A stretch of 64,000 nucleotides of DNA from JAIESQ01 sp964495375 (GCA_964495375.1 CAZBWM010000010.1:59419-123418), one strand, 5' to 3'; counted from the first letter of the stretch, positions 26,438-43,718 are shown. Notes: a model not told the origin generated them from the sequence alone. Numbers and translations: made by a program.

Positions 26438-27493
26438 GTGATTGACGAACGCGACAGCACGGCCGATCACGCAACACCGCCCGGTGACCCTGGCGACAGC
26501 TCGCCCGCGGGGTCGCAGGCTGCTGCGCCCAGTGGAGCTGCCGAAGTTCCTTCCGACACGTCCGCCGCGGTTGCAAATTCCGCTACGAATTCCGCCCCTG
26601 CCGAATTGAAGCCCGCCGTCGCCGACGCAGCCGGCGAGGGGATGGTCGCCGCCGAAGTTGCCCCCAAGGCAGCCCTAGCCGCCGGCGAGCCCGTGACGGG
26701 CGGAATGCCCGCTCCCGAGATAACCCCTCAGGTCGCCTCGATTGCCGCGAGAACCTCGATCGCCTCGGGCACGCCGCTGGTCAACCGCGTCGTCGAACCG
26801 CAAGACGTCGAGTCGGCTGTTGAGTCAGTCCAAGAGCCCGTCGCCGAAGCGTCGGACTCCCCCGCGACAGACGATTCGTCGGAGCCAGCCGCTTCGCCGG
26901 CCAAACGCAACGGTCGTAAATCGGCCCCCCCCGAGCAACCCGCCGAGGCCGCCGAATCGGTCGAAAAGAACTGGTACATCCTCAAGGTGCAAAGCAACCG
27001 CGAGGAAACCATCGCCGACGGCCTCCGCCGGCGGGCCGCCATCGCTGGCCTGGGAGAGCATTTCGGCGAGGTCATCGTCCCCACGGAGATGGTCACCGAG
27101 TTCAAAGGGGGCAAGAAGAAAGTCGTCAAGCGCAAGCTCTACCCGGGCTATATCGTCGTGCACATGCACATCAACGAAGATACCTGGTTCCTCGTGCGTG
27201 ACACCCCCGGCATCGGCGATTTCACGGGCTCGGGCGGCAAACCCATCCCCATGCAGGCTCACGAAATCTCGCGCCTGATTACCAAGCAGGAAGAAACGGC
27301 CGAGGAGGCGCCCAAGCTCAAGATCAGCTTCAAGCCCGGCGATCGAGTGAAGATCAACGAAGGCACCTTCGAGAATTTCGAAGGGGACGTCGACAGCATC
27401 GACCAGACGAACGGCCGGGTCACGGTCATGATTAACATTTTCGGGCGATCGACCCCGGTCGAGCTCGAGTACTGGCAGATCGAGAGCGTGTAA
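26438..27493 (+). CDS. nusG: Transcription elongation/antitermination factor NusG with long disordered N-terminal extension
   Basis: About 351 residues against about 180 in most bacteria. The C-terminal half is a regular NusG: NGN domain starting at NWYILKVQSNREETIADGL, with YPGYIVVHM and VRDTPGIGDFTGSGGKP, and a KOW domain with FKPGDRVKINEGTFENFEG. About 176 residues precede it, rich in Ala, Pro, Glu and Ser, without recognisable folds, so probably disordered. I use the GTG at 26438; a TTG at 26411 is also in frame. NusG joins RNA polymerase, Rho and the ribosome; it lies between secE and rplK as usual. Confidence 0.95.
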   Translation: MIDERDSTADHATPPGDPGDSSPAGSQAAAPSGAAEVPSDTSAAVANSATNSAPAELKPAVADAAGEGMVAAEVAPKAALAAGEPVTGGMPAPEITPQVASIAARTSIASGTPLVNRVVEPQDVESAVESVQEPVAEASDSPATDDSSEPAASPAKRNGRKSAPPEQPAEAAESVEKNWYILKVQSNREETIADGLRRRAAIAGLGEHFGEVIVPTEMVTEFKGGKKKVVKRKLYPGYIVVHMHINEDTWFLVRDTPGIGDFTGSGGKPIPMQAHEISRLITKQEETAEEAPKLKISFKPGDRVKINEGTFENFEGDVDSIDQTNGRVTVMINIFGRSTPVELEYWQIESV

Positions 27494-27647
27494 CGAGCCG
27501 CGTAGCCCCGCGTCGGTAGGCCGCCGCACGAAAGGCGAGACGCCTGCCGGCCAAGCCCGCCCGCTAAGTGCGACCAACAAATCAACATCCAACGACTGAA
27601 TCCTCGCGGTCCTCGTCGGCCGCCGACCTCAAGCAATCGAAGCGATC

Positions 27648-28073
27648 ATGGCAAAGCAACTTGTTGCGGAAGTGAAGTTCCAGGTTCCCGGTGGTCAGGC
27701 CACTCCGGCTCCGCCGGTCGGCACGGCGCTCGGCCGCCACGGCATCAACCTGGGACAGTTTGTGATGCAGTTCAACGAACGCACGCGCGAAGCCGGTGGC
27801 ATGCCGATCCCCGTCGTTGTCCGCGTCTTCAACGACCGCAGCTTCGACTTCGTCACCAAGAGCCCACCGGCAGCCGCGCTCCTCAAGCAAGCAGCCGGTA
27901 TCGCCAAAGGCTCAGGCGTCCCCAACAAGGACAAGGTCGGCAAAGTCACCCGCGCTCAGGTCGACGAAATCTGCAAGCAAAAGATGGCCGACCTCAACTC
28001 GCGCGACCTCGAACACGCTCGCCGGATGGTCGAAGGAACCGCCCGCAGCATGGGGCTCGTCGTCGAAGGCTAG
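27648..28073 (+). CDS. rplK: 50S ribosomal protein L11
   Basis: 141 residues, complete. L11 forms the GTPase-associated centre with 23S rRNA. Landmarks: KFQVPGGQATPAPPVGTALG at the N-terminus, GINLGQFVMQFNERT and the conserved loop FDFVTKSPPAAALLKQAAG. The C-terminal RNA-binding domain ends RMVEGTARSMGLVVEG. ATG at 27648, 154 bases after nusG. First gene of the rplKAJL-rpoBC block. Confidence 0.97.
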   Translation: MAKQLVAEVKFQVPGGQATPAPPVGTALGRHGINLGQFVMQFNERTREAGGMPIPVVVRVFNDRSFDFVTKSPPAAALLKQAAGIAKGSGVPNKDKVGKVTRAQVDEICKQKMADLNSRDLEHARRMVEGTARSMGLVVEG

Positions 28074-28146
28074 CGCCGCGCGACATTCCGCCACACACGT
28101 AACACCGCACAAACAGCACGATCATAATCAGTTAGGCCCAACCCCA

Positions 28147-28827
28147 ATGCCCAAGCCCACCAAACGCATGCAGGGAATGCTCAAGAAGCACCCCGGCCAG
28201 GATCCGCTACCGCTTCCGCAGGCGGTCGCCATCCTCAAGCAGTTCAACACCACCAAGTTCGATCAAACGGTCGAAATCGCGATCCGCTTGGGGGTCGACG
28301 CCAAGCAGGCCGATCAGATCGTCCGCGGTTCGGTCGTGCTGCCGCACGGCATCGGCAAGAGCCTCCGCGTGGTCGTCTTCGCCAAGGGAGACCTGGCCGA
28401 GCAGGCCACGGCCGCAGGCGCCGATGAGGTCGGGGCCGAAGACCTCGCCAAGAAAATCAAAGACGGCTGGACCGAGTTCGACGTCTGCATCGCGGCTCCC
28501 GACATGATGGGCCTCGTCGGCCCGCTGGGCAAAGTGCTCGGTCCGCGCGGGCTGATGCCGTCGCCACGCGCCGGCACGGTCACCCCCGAAATCGGCCGCA
28601 CCGTCAAAGAGTACAAGGCTGGTAAGGTCGAGTTCCGCAACGACGCCGGCGGCATCGTCCATGCCGTGGCCGGCAAGCTCAGCTTCGAGGCCGACAAGCT
28701 GGCCGAGAACATTCGCGCGTTCATCGACCACGTGCTGCACCTCAAGCCGGCCGCCATCAAGGGTCAGTACGTCAAGAGCATCGCCATCAAGGGAACGATG
28801 ACGCCGGCGATCCGCATTCCCGCGTAG
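28147..28827 (+). CDS. rplA: 50S ribosomal protein L1
   Basis: About 226 residues. L1 forms the mobile stalk at the E site and in many bacteria represses its own operon. Signatures: TKFDQTVEIAIRLGVD, LPHGIGKSLRVVVFAKGD, MMGLVGPLGKVLGPRGLMPSP and GTVTPEIGRTVKEYKAGKVEFR. ATG at 28147 (MPKPTKRMQG); the frame is open far upstream inside rplK but that part is shadow. Confidence 0.97.
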   Translation: MPKPTKRMQGMLKKHPGQDPLPLPQAVAILKQFNTTKFDQTVEIAIRLGVDAKQADQIVRGSVVLPHGIGKSLRVVVFAKGDLAEQATAAGADEVGAEDLAKKIKDGWTEFDVCIAAPDMMGLVGPLGKVLGPRGLMPSPRAGTVTPEIGRTVKEYKAGKVEFRNDAGGIVHAVAGKLSFEADKLAENIRAFIDHVLHLKPAAIKGQYVKSIAIKGTMTPAIRIPA

Positions 28828-28888
28828 ATCGCTTGCGCTTCGCCCACGGCGCCACGATTACTCACTGCTGAAGAAAAACGAGTTCACC

Positions 28889-29512
28889 ATGAGCAAAGCC
28901 GTCAAGGAAATGATCACCGACGACATCCGCCAGCGATTGAGCGGCGTCGGCGATGCGCTGTTGGTCAACGTGTCGGCATTGGATGCCAATCGCGTCTATC
29001 GCTTGCGCAAAGAGCTGCGTGAAAAGAACATTCACCTCCTGGTGATCAAGAACAGCCTGGCTCGCCGGGCGTTCGCCGGCACGTCGCTCTTTCCCATGGT
29101 CGAAGGGCTCGATGGCCCCGCGGCGGTGGTCTGGGGCTCGACCGACATCATCGACCTGGCCAAGCACATCACCAAGTACGCCGGCGACAAGCAGTTCGAC
29201 AAGTTCGAAGCTCGCGGCGGCGTGATGGACGGCACCAAGCTTAACGCGGCCGAGGTCCAGCAGGTCAGCAAGTGGCCTAACCGCGAAGAGCAGCTTTCAA
29301 TCCTGATCGGGCAAATCCTCAGCCCAGGCGCCAAGCTCGTCGCCCAGCTCACGGCGGTCGGCGGCGCTTTGGCCAGCCAGATCAAGGAGAAGGCCGGAGG
29401 TGCAGAGGGTAATTCAGCCGAAGGCGATGCGGCCGAAACAGCCGAGGCCGCAGCACCGGAAGCGAGCGCTCCGGCCGCCGAGGCGGCCCCGGATGCTGGC
29501 CCCGCGGCCTAG
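28889..29512 (+). CDS. rplJ: 50S ribosomal protein L10
   Basis: 207 residues. L10 anchors the L7/L12 dimers at the stalk base. Landmarks: VNVSALDANRVYRLRKELREKN, IKNSLARRAFAGT and GPAAVVWG. A C-terminal tail of about 40 residues rich in Ala and Glu (from KEKAGGAEGNSAEG to the end) is longer than in model species and probably disordered. ATG at 28889, 61 bases after rplA. Confidence 0.95.
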   Translation: MSKAVKEMITDDIRQRLSGVGDALLVNVSALDANRVYRLRKELREKNIHLLVIKNSLARRAFAGTSLFPMVEGLDGPAAVVWGSTDIIDLAKHITKYAGDKQFDKFEARGGVMDGTKLNAAEVQQVSKWPNREEQLSILIGQILSPGAKLVAQLTAVGGALASQIKEKAGGAEGNSAEGDAAETAEAAAPEASAPAAEAAPDAGPAA

Positions 29513-29669
29513 CCGGCCCCGCGGGGCGCGAACATTCGCGACCCGACCAGCAACCTACTTTCAATCATTTAGTACACCGCCCAACAATACACAGTTCAGT
29601 CACGATTAACCCATTCGTCGACCCACCAGACGGCGAGCACACCCCGCGTCGAGAAAGGACGAGAAACCC

Positions 29670-30077
29670 ATGGCCACAGCAACCCGCGAATTCGCAGCAG
29701 GCACCACGAAGTTAGGCGACCAGATTGTCGGCCTGACCCTCAAGGAAGCCAAGGAACTGAGCGATTACCTCGAAGAAGTCCACGGCATCAAGCCGGCTGC
29801 CGGCGGTGTGATGATCGCGCCTCAAGGTGGCGGCGGCGGTGGCCCCGCTGAGCCCCAAGAGGCCCAGACTGAATTCGCCGTCGTCCTCGAAGCCTTCGGT
29901 GACAAGAAGATCGAGGTCATTAAGGTCGTGCGGGCCGCCACGGGCCTGGGTCTGAAGGAAGCCAAGGACCTGGTCGAAGGCGCTCCCAGCAAGGTTAAAG
30001 AGGGCGTTTCGAAGGAAGACGCCGACAAGCTCAAGGCCGAATTGGAAAAAGTTGGCGCCAAAGTGGCGGTCAAGTAG
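29670..30077 (+). CDS. rplL: 50S ribosomal protein L7/L12
   Basis: 135 residues. Stalk protein that recruits and stimulates translation factors. N-terminal dimerisation helices (LTLKEAKELSDYLEEVHGI), a flexible Gly-rich hinge (GGGGGGPAEPQEAQ), then the C-terminal domain with EFAVVLEAFGDKKIEVIKVV and LGLKEAKDLVEGAPSKVKEGV. ATG at 29670. A 580-base spacer separates it from rpoB. Confidence 0.97.
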   Translation: MATATREFAAGTTKLGDQIVGLTLKEAKELSDYLEEVHGIKPAAGGVMIAPQGGGGGGPAEPQEAQTEFAVVLEAFGDKKIEVIKVVRAATGLGLKEAKDLVEGAPSKVKEGVSKEDADKLKAELEKVGAKVAVK

Positions 30078-30141
30078 CTCCTGTTTGGGTCGGACCAGCC
30101 GGGGGGGCTGCAAACCACGGGCCAATTGTGGTAGGTTACTA

Positions 30142-30168
30142 CCTGGGGAGCACGCCGCGCTCCCCAGG
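30142..30168 (+). terminator. Hairpin between rplL and rpoB, possible attenuator
   Basis: CCTGGGGAGC, loop ACGCCGC, GCTCCCCAGG: perfect 10-bp stem 65 bases after rplL. No T tract follows. Its position matches the attenuator/RNase III region of the enterobacterial rplL-rpoB spacer, so partial termination or processing is plausible. Confidence 0.5.
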
Positions 30169-30504
30169 GGTGGCCCAGCCCTCGAAATAAGCTCTCACCG
30201 TGCACGCCATTGGCCTGCCGCACACGGATGTGGTGGCGGTAGGCCGGGTAGACCGAGCTTGATTTTTCGCGTCCCCAACACGGACGGACCATCGTCCCTG
30301 CGGTTCGCCGCGCCGCCGATTGGCGAACCGTACAAACTGTTTGTCACGCCCGCGATTGCTCGCGGCGCGCGGCCGGCACAGGGCGACGGGCCCCCTCTGC
30401 GCGCCCACCTTCAGGCACGACTGCCAGTGCCTGCGACTGTTCCGAACGCCTGCTGCGGCACCTGCGCCCGCGAGCGTGATCTTCGCGGCGTTGTTTTCGA
30501 GGTC

Positions 30505-30564
30505 AGCGATTTCGACGCCAGCGAATACGATCCCGGCGATTTCGACCCCAGCGATTTCAATCCT
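30505..30564 (+). repeat. Four 15-bp tandem repeats in the rplL-rpoB spacer
   Basis: Four consecutive units at 30505, 30520, 30535 and 30550, of the type AGCGATTTCGACCCC. The unit is a multiple of 3 and in one plus-strand frame reads SDFDA-SEYDP-GDFDP-SDFNP. No start codon and ribosome site convinced me that the repeats are translated. The rest of the spacer 30169-30656 shows no clear gene. Confidence 0.6.
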
Positions 30565-30656
30565 TGCGCGGCCAACCGCCGCACACTCCGACGGCCGAGC
30601 CCCAACTGGTCCGCCCGCCCTCATCCCACCCGCGACCGACGAGGAGCCAGAACCCG

Positions 30657-34370
<3,714 letters not shown>

Positions 34371-34458
34371 CTGCATGCGTCGCCGCAGCACGAGTAACTA
34401 ACTTCACAGCCATTAAACTTCACAGCGCAATCGACATCAGGGCAATCGACATAGCAGC

Positions 34459-34483
34459 GCAACCCGGCGGCCGGCCGGGTTGC
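34459..34483 (+). other. 10-bp hairpin in the rpoB-rpoC spacer
   Basis: GCAACCCGGC, loop GGCCG, GCCGGGTTGC. It lies in a 216-base spacer that also carries the repeated words CAATCGACAT. No T tract, so a processing or stability element is more likely than a terminator. Confidence 0.5.
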
Positions 34484-34586
34484 CCCGCACCAACCAACAA
34501 GTACACAGCACCCGCAAGTCCCGTTACCCGGCGCACGGTTTCGCCCCTTGGCACGCCGCGAAGCCGCCGCCCCAGGAGAACTGACT

Positions 34587-38939
<4,353 letters not shown>

Positions 38940-39044
38940 GCCGGCGACAACGCTTGTTTTAGCCGCGCAGCGGCGGCAGCATGTAGCCGGGTGGCGTAAG
39001 CCCCCGGAAAACTTCGTGCCGGTTTTTTTGGCGCAGCCCGCCGA

Positions 39045-39219
<175 letters not shown>

Positions 39220-39233
39220 GGGCCCTGCCACGC

Positions 39234-40025
39234 TCAATTCGTGGGTTCGATGTTGTCGAGGTAGCTCATGTTGCACCGGGGACGTGCGCGCTGTAGCTCA
39301 TCCCACGCTCGCTTGGAAACTTGGGTTCGATGCAAGATGAGCAGTTCCAGGTTCTCCAACGGTTTGAAAAACTCAAGGTCGTCGTCGGTGAGCCGTCGCG
39401 ACGTCCCGATCGACAGGGTCGTCAAGTCGGTCATGCGCGAAAGCATGGACAGCGTGTCGCCAGAAATATCCACCTCCGAGAGATACAGCTTTTTCAGAGA
39501 TGTCGAAGCTGCCACACTCGCGATGCCGTTAGCAGAATAATGACCGCCAAATAGCTCAAGGCTCCTCAAGCGAGGCAGGTCAGCAAGGTGGGACAAACTG
39601 GCATCTGAAATCAGACGCGCAGGCTGGATAGCAATTCTTTCGAGGTCGTCGTGCTGTGCTAAGCGGATCAAGTCGCTGTCGCGAATGTCGTCTCGTGTGA
39701 TTCCAAGGGACTTCAATCGTGGACAATCGAGCAGCGCATCGATCAAATCCTGGGACGGTACGTCCTTGCTTTCGACAGCAATCACATTCGTGACGTACGA
39801 CAGGTAATTCGGAGCAAACCCCGAACTCCACCGTGCGACGATTGACTCGGCTGAGGCCAAATCAGAGTCATACTTGACCTGTGCGCCTGCTCGTTTCAAT
39901 ACGGCGACCGCATGACGTTGTCGCGCCGCACTCCGCGACCAGACTGCGAGGATCGACACCACGAACAGCATTCCCACGATCCATCGCAGAGAAACCCGAG
40001 GCCGACATTTGACGAGCCCGCGCAT
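39234..40025 (-). CDS. Membrane-anchored leucine-rich-repeat-like protein
   Basis: 263 residues. A basic N-terminus and one hydrophobic anchor (LRWIVGMLFVVSILAVWS) are followed by about six irregular leucine-rich repeats of 24 residues, such as CPRLKSLGITRDDI, LPRLRSLELFGGHY, STSLKKLYLSEVDI, MTDLTTLSIGTSR and LENLELLILHRTQV. Proteins of this layout are numerous in planctomycetes; function unknown, presumably a surface or periplasmic interaction. The gene is flanked by two direct copies of the same repeat element (39146 and 40185), which suggests it could move or be rearranged as a unit. Confidence 0.75.
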   Translation of the reverse strand: MRGLVKCRPRVSLRWIVGMLFVVSILAVWSRSAARQRHAVAVLKRAGAQVKYDSDLASAESIVARWSSGFAPNYLSYVTNVIAVESKDVPSQDLIDALLDCPRLKSLGITRDDIRDSDLIRLAQHDDLERIAIQPARLISDASLSHLADLPRLRSLELFGGHYSANGIASVAASTSLKKLYLSEVDISGDTLSMLSRMTDLTTLSIGTSRRLTDDDLEFFKPLENLELLILHRTQVSKRAWDELQRARPRCNMSYLDNIEPTN

Positions 40026-40184
40026 GCGATCAGCCCGCCTCTCGAGTTATCATGGAGTTCACTTCCGGCGCGATGGGGATTGCCAAACCCGCACAATTCT
40101 CTTGGCCTTCCACTTCAGAACTCAATTCTTTAGCATCTCCTGCGTAAGGTTGATACCACTACTCGGATGGCTCCGCTCCCAGTG

Positions 40185-40254
40185 CTGGAGTCGTTGCCGG
40201 CGTTCGACAATGGCCGCGGTACCCGCGCCGACCGGAAGGACTCCTGTCCCCCTC
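40185..40254. repeat. GGGGACTGGAGTCGTT element, copy C
   Basis: From CTGGAGTCGTTGCCGG to GGACTCCTGTCCCCCT. About 66 of 70 bases agree with copy B by eye. Ends 11 bases before the stop of the M48 peptidase gene. Confidence 0.7.
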
Positions 40255-40264
40255 GGCCCCTCGT

Positions 40265-42169
40265 TCAATCCTCTTCGTGCTCGCGGAGAAAGTCGAGGTT
40301 CCCCTCGCTTTCGCCCTCTAGGCTAGTTGTCACTTCGAGTTGCTCGTGATGCGCGACGGCCGCCAAATGCCGCTGATAGTACCGCTGTAAGACGCCGATC
40401 AACTCGAGCTGGTCCGCCTGAGATTTGCCGAGCGGCAGTGGCAGCGTGTGCAAACCGCCACGTTCGATCAAAATATTCAAAAAGGGCTTCCCCCATTCGC
40501 GGGCGGTCTGCAGCTCCCGGATTTCTCCGTACGCCACGGGCGTCTCCCAGCCCGCGAAGCAAATTTCCGCGTAGTTGAAAGCCACCGTCTGACCGTCACC
40601 GGCAACGAGCGAGACGGGCGGAAACCCCCGCTCCACCACGGCCCGCTCTTCCTCCGTCGACGGAAGGTACTGGTAGGCGAGCAGGCTTGCGTGCCGCTGC
40701 TGGAATTGCTCTTCGTAGCCGGCCCACATCGTCTTTTCGAGTTCCGCGGCCCGATCGATCTTCGCATGCCAGCTTGCTTCGCCGGGCTTGTCGAGCAGCG
40801 CTTGCATCGATTCTCTCGAGGTGTTGATGCCAAGGGCGTCAAGACGTTGACCCAAGGGCGGATGCGAATCGAACGGATGAACGGTCGTCCGTTCGTCGAC
40901 ATCGCGTTGTTCAACGAAGCGCGCTGCGAAATCCCGAAAGCCCTGTTCGATTCGCTCCGAGATATTCGCGCTGGCATGCGCCGTCGGAGCAGAGAACAGC
41001 TCTGCTTCCACAGCCTGGCGGTACTGCGAGTAGGCGCTGATGCGCAGGAGTGCACCGGCCATCACGTTGGCCGTCGTATGTTTTGCCGCGATTCCATCGG
41101 CACGAAACTCTCGCTGTCGGCTGCGGCTTCGCAACGACAATTGATAGAGTGCCCAAAAGAACTGCATGCTGTAGAAGGCGGGCAATCCAAAGACTCCCTG
41201 GCTCAAGCCCCTCAGATAGCTCTCGAAGCGTATCAACAGCGGTGTAATGCGTTTGCTGTACACGGTGTCCTGGCCACTGAAATGGGCCAGTTCATGCAGC
41301 ATGACCGCTTCGGCCTCGCGTCCCCGCAGTACCCGCAACAAGGACAGGCTGACATACAGCGTGCGACCCCGCAACAGCGTGTCGTTGATGGCCAACGCGT
41401 GCTCGGTCACAAAGAAATTGTCGTCGTTGCCAGCAATGATATTGTCGGGAGCCGCGGTGCCGATCGCGGCGCTGAGTCTGGCGACATCGTCCCAGAGTTG
41501 CCGCGCGGACTCTCTTGCGACCAACCGCCCCTCGACCGCGAAGCTCGTCTTCACGCGCCGGAAAATCGCCACCAGCACAGGCACCACCGAGGCCGCCGCC
41601 ATCGCCGCGGCGATCACCAGCAACTGGCCAAAGACGACACCCAACCACAATCCCAGCATCCAGTATGCCAAGGCGAACCCCAGGCAAGCCTGAGCGATGA
41701 CTTCGATGGTCGCAAACGCGCGCAGCGCATACCACCCTGCCAACAGGCTGTAGTACTGTGCTAACTGCGATCGCCTCGACAAGAGCAGGCTGATGCCAAC
41801 CACGACAAACATGGCGACGCCCAGCGCAACGCATGCCAGCGCCAACCGGCTCATCCACCGGAAGATCGCGAAGTCGCGCTGGTACGCATCCGGGATGAGG
41901 GTCTTCAGTCCTTGTTGAGCGGGATCGTTCGAGATCACCGCGCGCGAGGCAGGGTGTTCTCGAAAGAATCTCAGCAGTCGTGCTCGCTCCTCTTCGTCGA
42001 TTTGGCGGTCTTCGGCGACGCTGCTCTCGATCCACGTCAAGAAGCGACCGTCATAGGTCGATTCCGCATGGCGGAAAAACCAGAGCGAGAAGACGGGCAA
42101 AGCGAAAATCAACAACGACGGATAAAAATAGTCCCTGAGAAACCCGAGCGTACCAAAACCATGCTTCAT
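40265..42169 (-). CDS. M48-family membrane zinc metallopeptidase
   Basis: 634 residues. HELAH at 292-296 gives the zinc-binding HExxH motif, and EFRAD at 354-358 supplies the third ligand, as in HtpX/Ste24-type peptidases. Before it are one N-terminal hydrophobic segment (PSLLIFALPVFSLWFF) and about four further helices (105-200). A long C-terminal region of about 230 residues, with HPFDSHPPLGQRLDALG, is conserved in M48 proteins and contacts substrate. Expected in the inner membrane with a proteolytic quality-control role; substrate unknown. ATG at 42169. Confidence 0.88.
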   Translation of the reverse strand: MKHGFGTLGFLRDYFYPSLLIFALPVFSLWFFRHAESTYDGRFLTWIESSVAEDRQIDEEERARLLRFFREHPASRAVISNDPAQQGLKTLIPDAYQRDFAIFRWMSRLALACVALGVAMFVVVGISLLLSRRSQLAQYYSLLAGWYALRAFATIEVIAQACLGFALAYWMLGLWLGVVFGQLLVIAAAMAAASVVPVLVAIFRRVKTSFAVEGRLVARESARQLWDDVARLSAAIGTAAPDNIIAGNDDNFFVTEHALAINDTLLRGRTLYVSLSLLRVLRGREAEAVMLHELAHFSGQDTVYSKRITPLLIRFESYLRGLSQGVFGLPAFYSMQFFWALYQLSLRSRSRQREFRADGIAAKHTTANVMAGALLRISAYSQYRQAVEAELFSAPTAHASANISERIEQGFRDFAARFVEQRDVDERTTVHPFDSHPPLGQRLDALGINTSRESMQALLDKPGEASWHAKIDRAAELEKTMWAGYEEQFQQRHASLLAYQYLPSTEEERAVVERGFPPVSLVAGDGQTVAFNYAEICFAGWETPVAYGEIRELQTAREWGKPFLNILIERGGLHTLPLPLGKSQADQLELIGVLQRYYQRHLAAVAHHEQLEVTTSLEGESEGNLDFLREHEED

Positions 42170-42490
42170 GGATCTGCCCCCTTCCCACGCTTCGCCGATA
42201 AACCGTCACCTTGCGAAAGCTCACCACAAGTCGCCGCGGCGTTCAACTGGCTTTCGCCGTGCGTATCGCTCGGGGCCCCGCCAAGCGCAGCGTCACTGAC
42301 GGCGTTGCCCCCTGACCCAGGGCACAACCGCCAGATGGCATGCCTTAAGAGTCACGCCCCCCCCGCCCTGGTTCTGGTCTCCCTCGGGGACGCCAAGGAC
42401 GGAAGCTCACGCTCCTGTTGTGCGTTCTGTCGACGAAACGGGGCACGAATCCCCCGGGATGCCCGATGCCCGCATGCGCATTGTTTTCGC

Positions 42491-42519
42491 TTGCCCGATT
42501 TTGCGGCCGGGGCTAGACT
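42491..42519 (+). promoter_or_regulatory. Promoter of a short transcription unit
   Basis: TTGCCC at 42491-42496, 17-base spacer, TAGACT at 42514-42519. Transcription would start near 42526, about 55 bases ahead of a strong terminator hairpin. Confidence 0.55.
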
Positions 42520-42525
42520 CACGCC

Positions 42526-42624
42526 CAGCTACGCCTTCGCGCGAATTGGTTGGGAACGCTAATCCAGCTTCGAGATTAAAGACCCGTCTGTCTGCCCTCC
42601 CCGGGCAGAGAGTCGGGTTTTTTT
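42526..42624 (+). ncRNA. Candidate small RNA or terminated leader, about 100 nt
   Basis: Bounded by the promoter at 42491 and an intrinsic terminator whose stem pairs TCTGCCC (42591-42597) with GGGCAGA (42603-42609) and GACCCG (42581-42586) with CGGGTT, then seven T (42618-42624). The transcript would be about 100 nt. No start codon with a ribosome site is seen inside. It could be an independent small RNA, or a regulated leader (attenuator) of the PEP-CTERM gene 95 bases downstream. No known riboswitch family was recognised. The upstream stretch 42170-42490 shows no gene. Confidence 0.45.
42581..42624 (+). terminator. Rho-independent terminator
   Basis: Two-part GC-rich stem ending in CGGG followed by TTTTTTT. 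The clearest intrinsic terminator in the window. Confidence 0.8.
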
Positions 42625-42718
42625 ATTGCTCTCGATCCGTTTCGCGCGCGGGCCGTTGCTGAGCAGTTTTTGGCAGCGATCTACGAATCTTCAATTTCAA
42701 GCACCTGGGGGGTGACTA

Positions 42719-43699
42719 ATGAGACAACTTCTTGCGCTGGCAATTCTTTTGTCGACCGCCGTTCCGGCTTCGGCCGTCACGCTCGACGGCAGCATCGCGG
42801 GCGATGCCTACAGCCTGAAATCGGTGCAAACGGTGCAGACCGAGTTCGGCGACAACGAGAACGAGCTCAACGCTGCCTGGGCCCAAATTCAGGACGGCGT
42901 CCTCTATCTCGTGCTCACCGGCAATCTGCAAGATAACTCGAACCGGCTCAACGTCTTTATCGACTCGGTCGCTGGCGGGGAAAACGTCCTCACCAACAAC
43001 ACCGATTTCGGCGGCAACAACCCCGACAACGACAACTGGGCCGCCAAGTACGCCGGGTTCACGTTCGACACCGGTTTCGCGGCCGACTACCTGATTATCC
43101 TTCGCAATAGCGTCATCGCGGCCCCGCAGTTCGACGTCGACTTCAACAGTGTCGGCAATACGAGCGTCGTCGAATTGAGCACTGGCATCTTTGGCGCTTC
43201 GCTGACCGGCGCGAACGCCAGCGTGGGGGCCTCGGGGCTGGGCGTGGCTTTCAATAACAGCAACGTGGCCGGCGTCACCGGGGGTTCGGGCGCCGCCAAT
43301 CAAGCTGCCGCGGCCGCCGTGCTGACCGGCATCGAACTGGCCATTCCGTTGGCGGCGATCGGCAACCCGGGCCCTGGCGATTGCATCAAGATCAGCGCCA
43401 TGATCAACGGCGCGAATCAAGACTATCTGTCGAACCAGTTCCTCGGCCCGATCGACAACGTCGCACCCTATGCGCAGATCAGGCTGGGTGGCGATGGCGT
43501 GGGCGGCTTCAACGGCACGGTCGGCCAGATCGACCTGAACGACAACGACTACGCCAGCGGCCAGCAGTACTTCACCGTTTGTGTCGTACCCGAGCCAGGC
43601 ACCTTCGCGATGCTCGGCCTGCCGTTGCTGGTCGCCGCCGCTTGCCGAGCCCGCCTGCGCCGACGAGCCGGCCAGGCTACTGGCGGCAAGTCATCCTGA
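42719..43699 (+). CDS. Secreted protein with PEP-CTERM sorting signal
   Basis: 326 residues. A signal peptide (LLALAILLSTAVPASA) is followed by a low-complexity, Asn/Gly/Asp-rich beta domain with LDGSIAGDAYSLKSVQTVQT near the start, as in SBBP- or choice-of-anchor-like surface proteins. The C-terminus has VPEPGTFAMLGLPLL and an Arg-rich end (RARLRRR), a PEP-CTERM signal handled by an exosortase (not in the window). Expected on the outer surface or secreted. ATG at 42719 with a GGGGGG-rich ribosome site. The nearest upstream element is a terminator, so it may be regulated by attenuation. Confidence 0.88.
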   Translation: MRQLLALAILLSTAVPASAVTLDGSIAGDAYSLKSVQTVQTEFGDNENELNAAWAQIQDGVLYLVLTGNLQDNSNRLNVFIDSVAGGENVLTNNTDFGGNNPDNDNWAAKYAGFTFDTGFAADYLIILRNSVIAAPQFDVDFNSVGNTSVVELSTGIFGASLTGANASVGASGLGVAFNNSNVAGVTGGSGAANQAAAAAVLTGIELAIPLAAIGNPGPGDCIKISAMINGANQDYLSNQFLGPIDNVAPYAQIRLGGDGVGGFNGTVGQIDLNDNDYASGQQYFTVCVVPEPGTFAMLGLPLLVAAACRARLRRRAGQATGGKSS

Positions 43700-43718
43700 A
43701 TGTCGACTCTTCGAGGTC

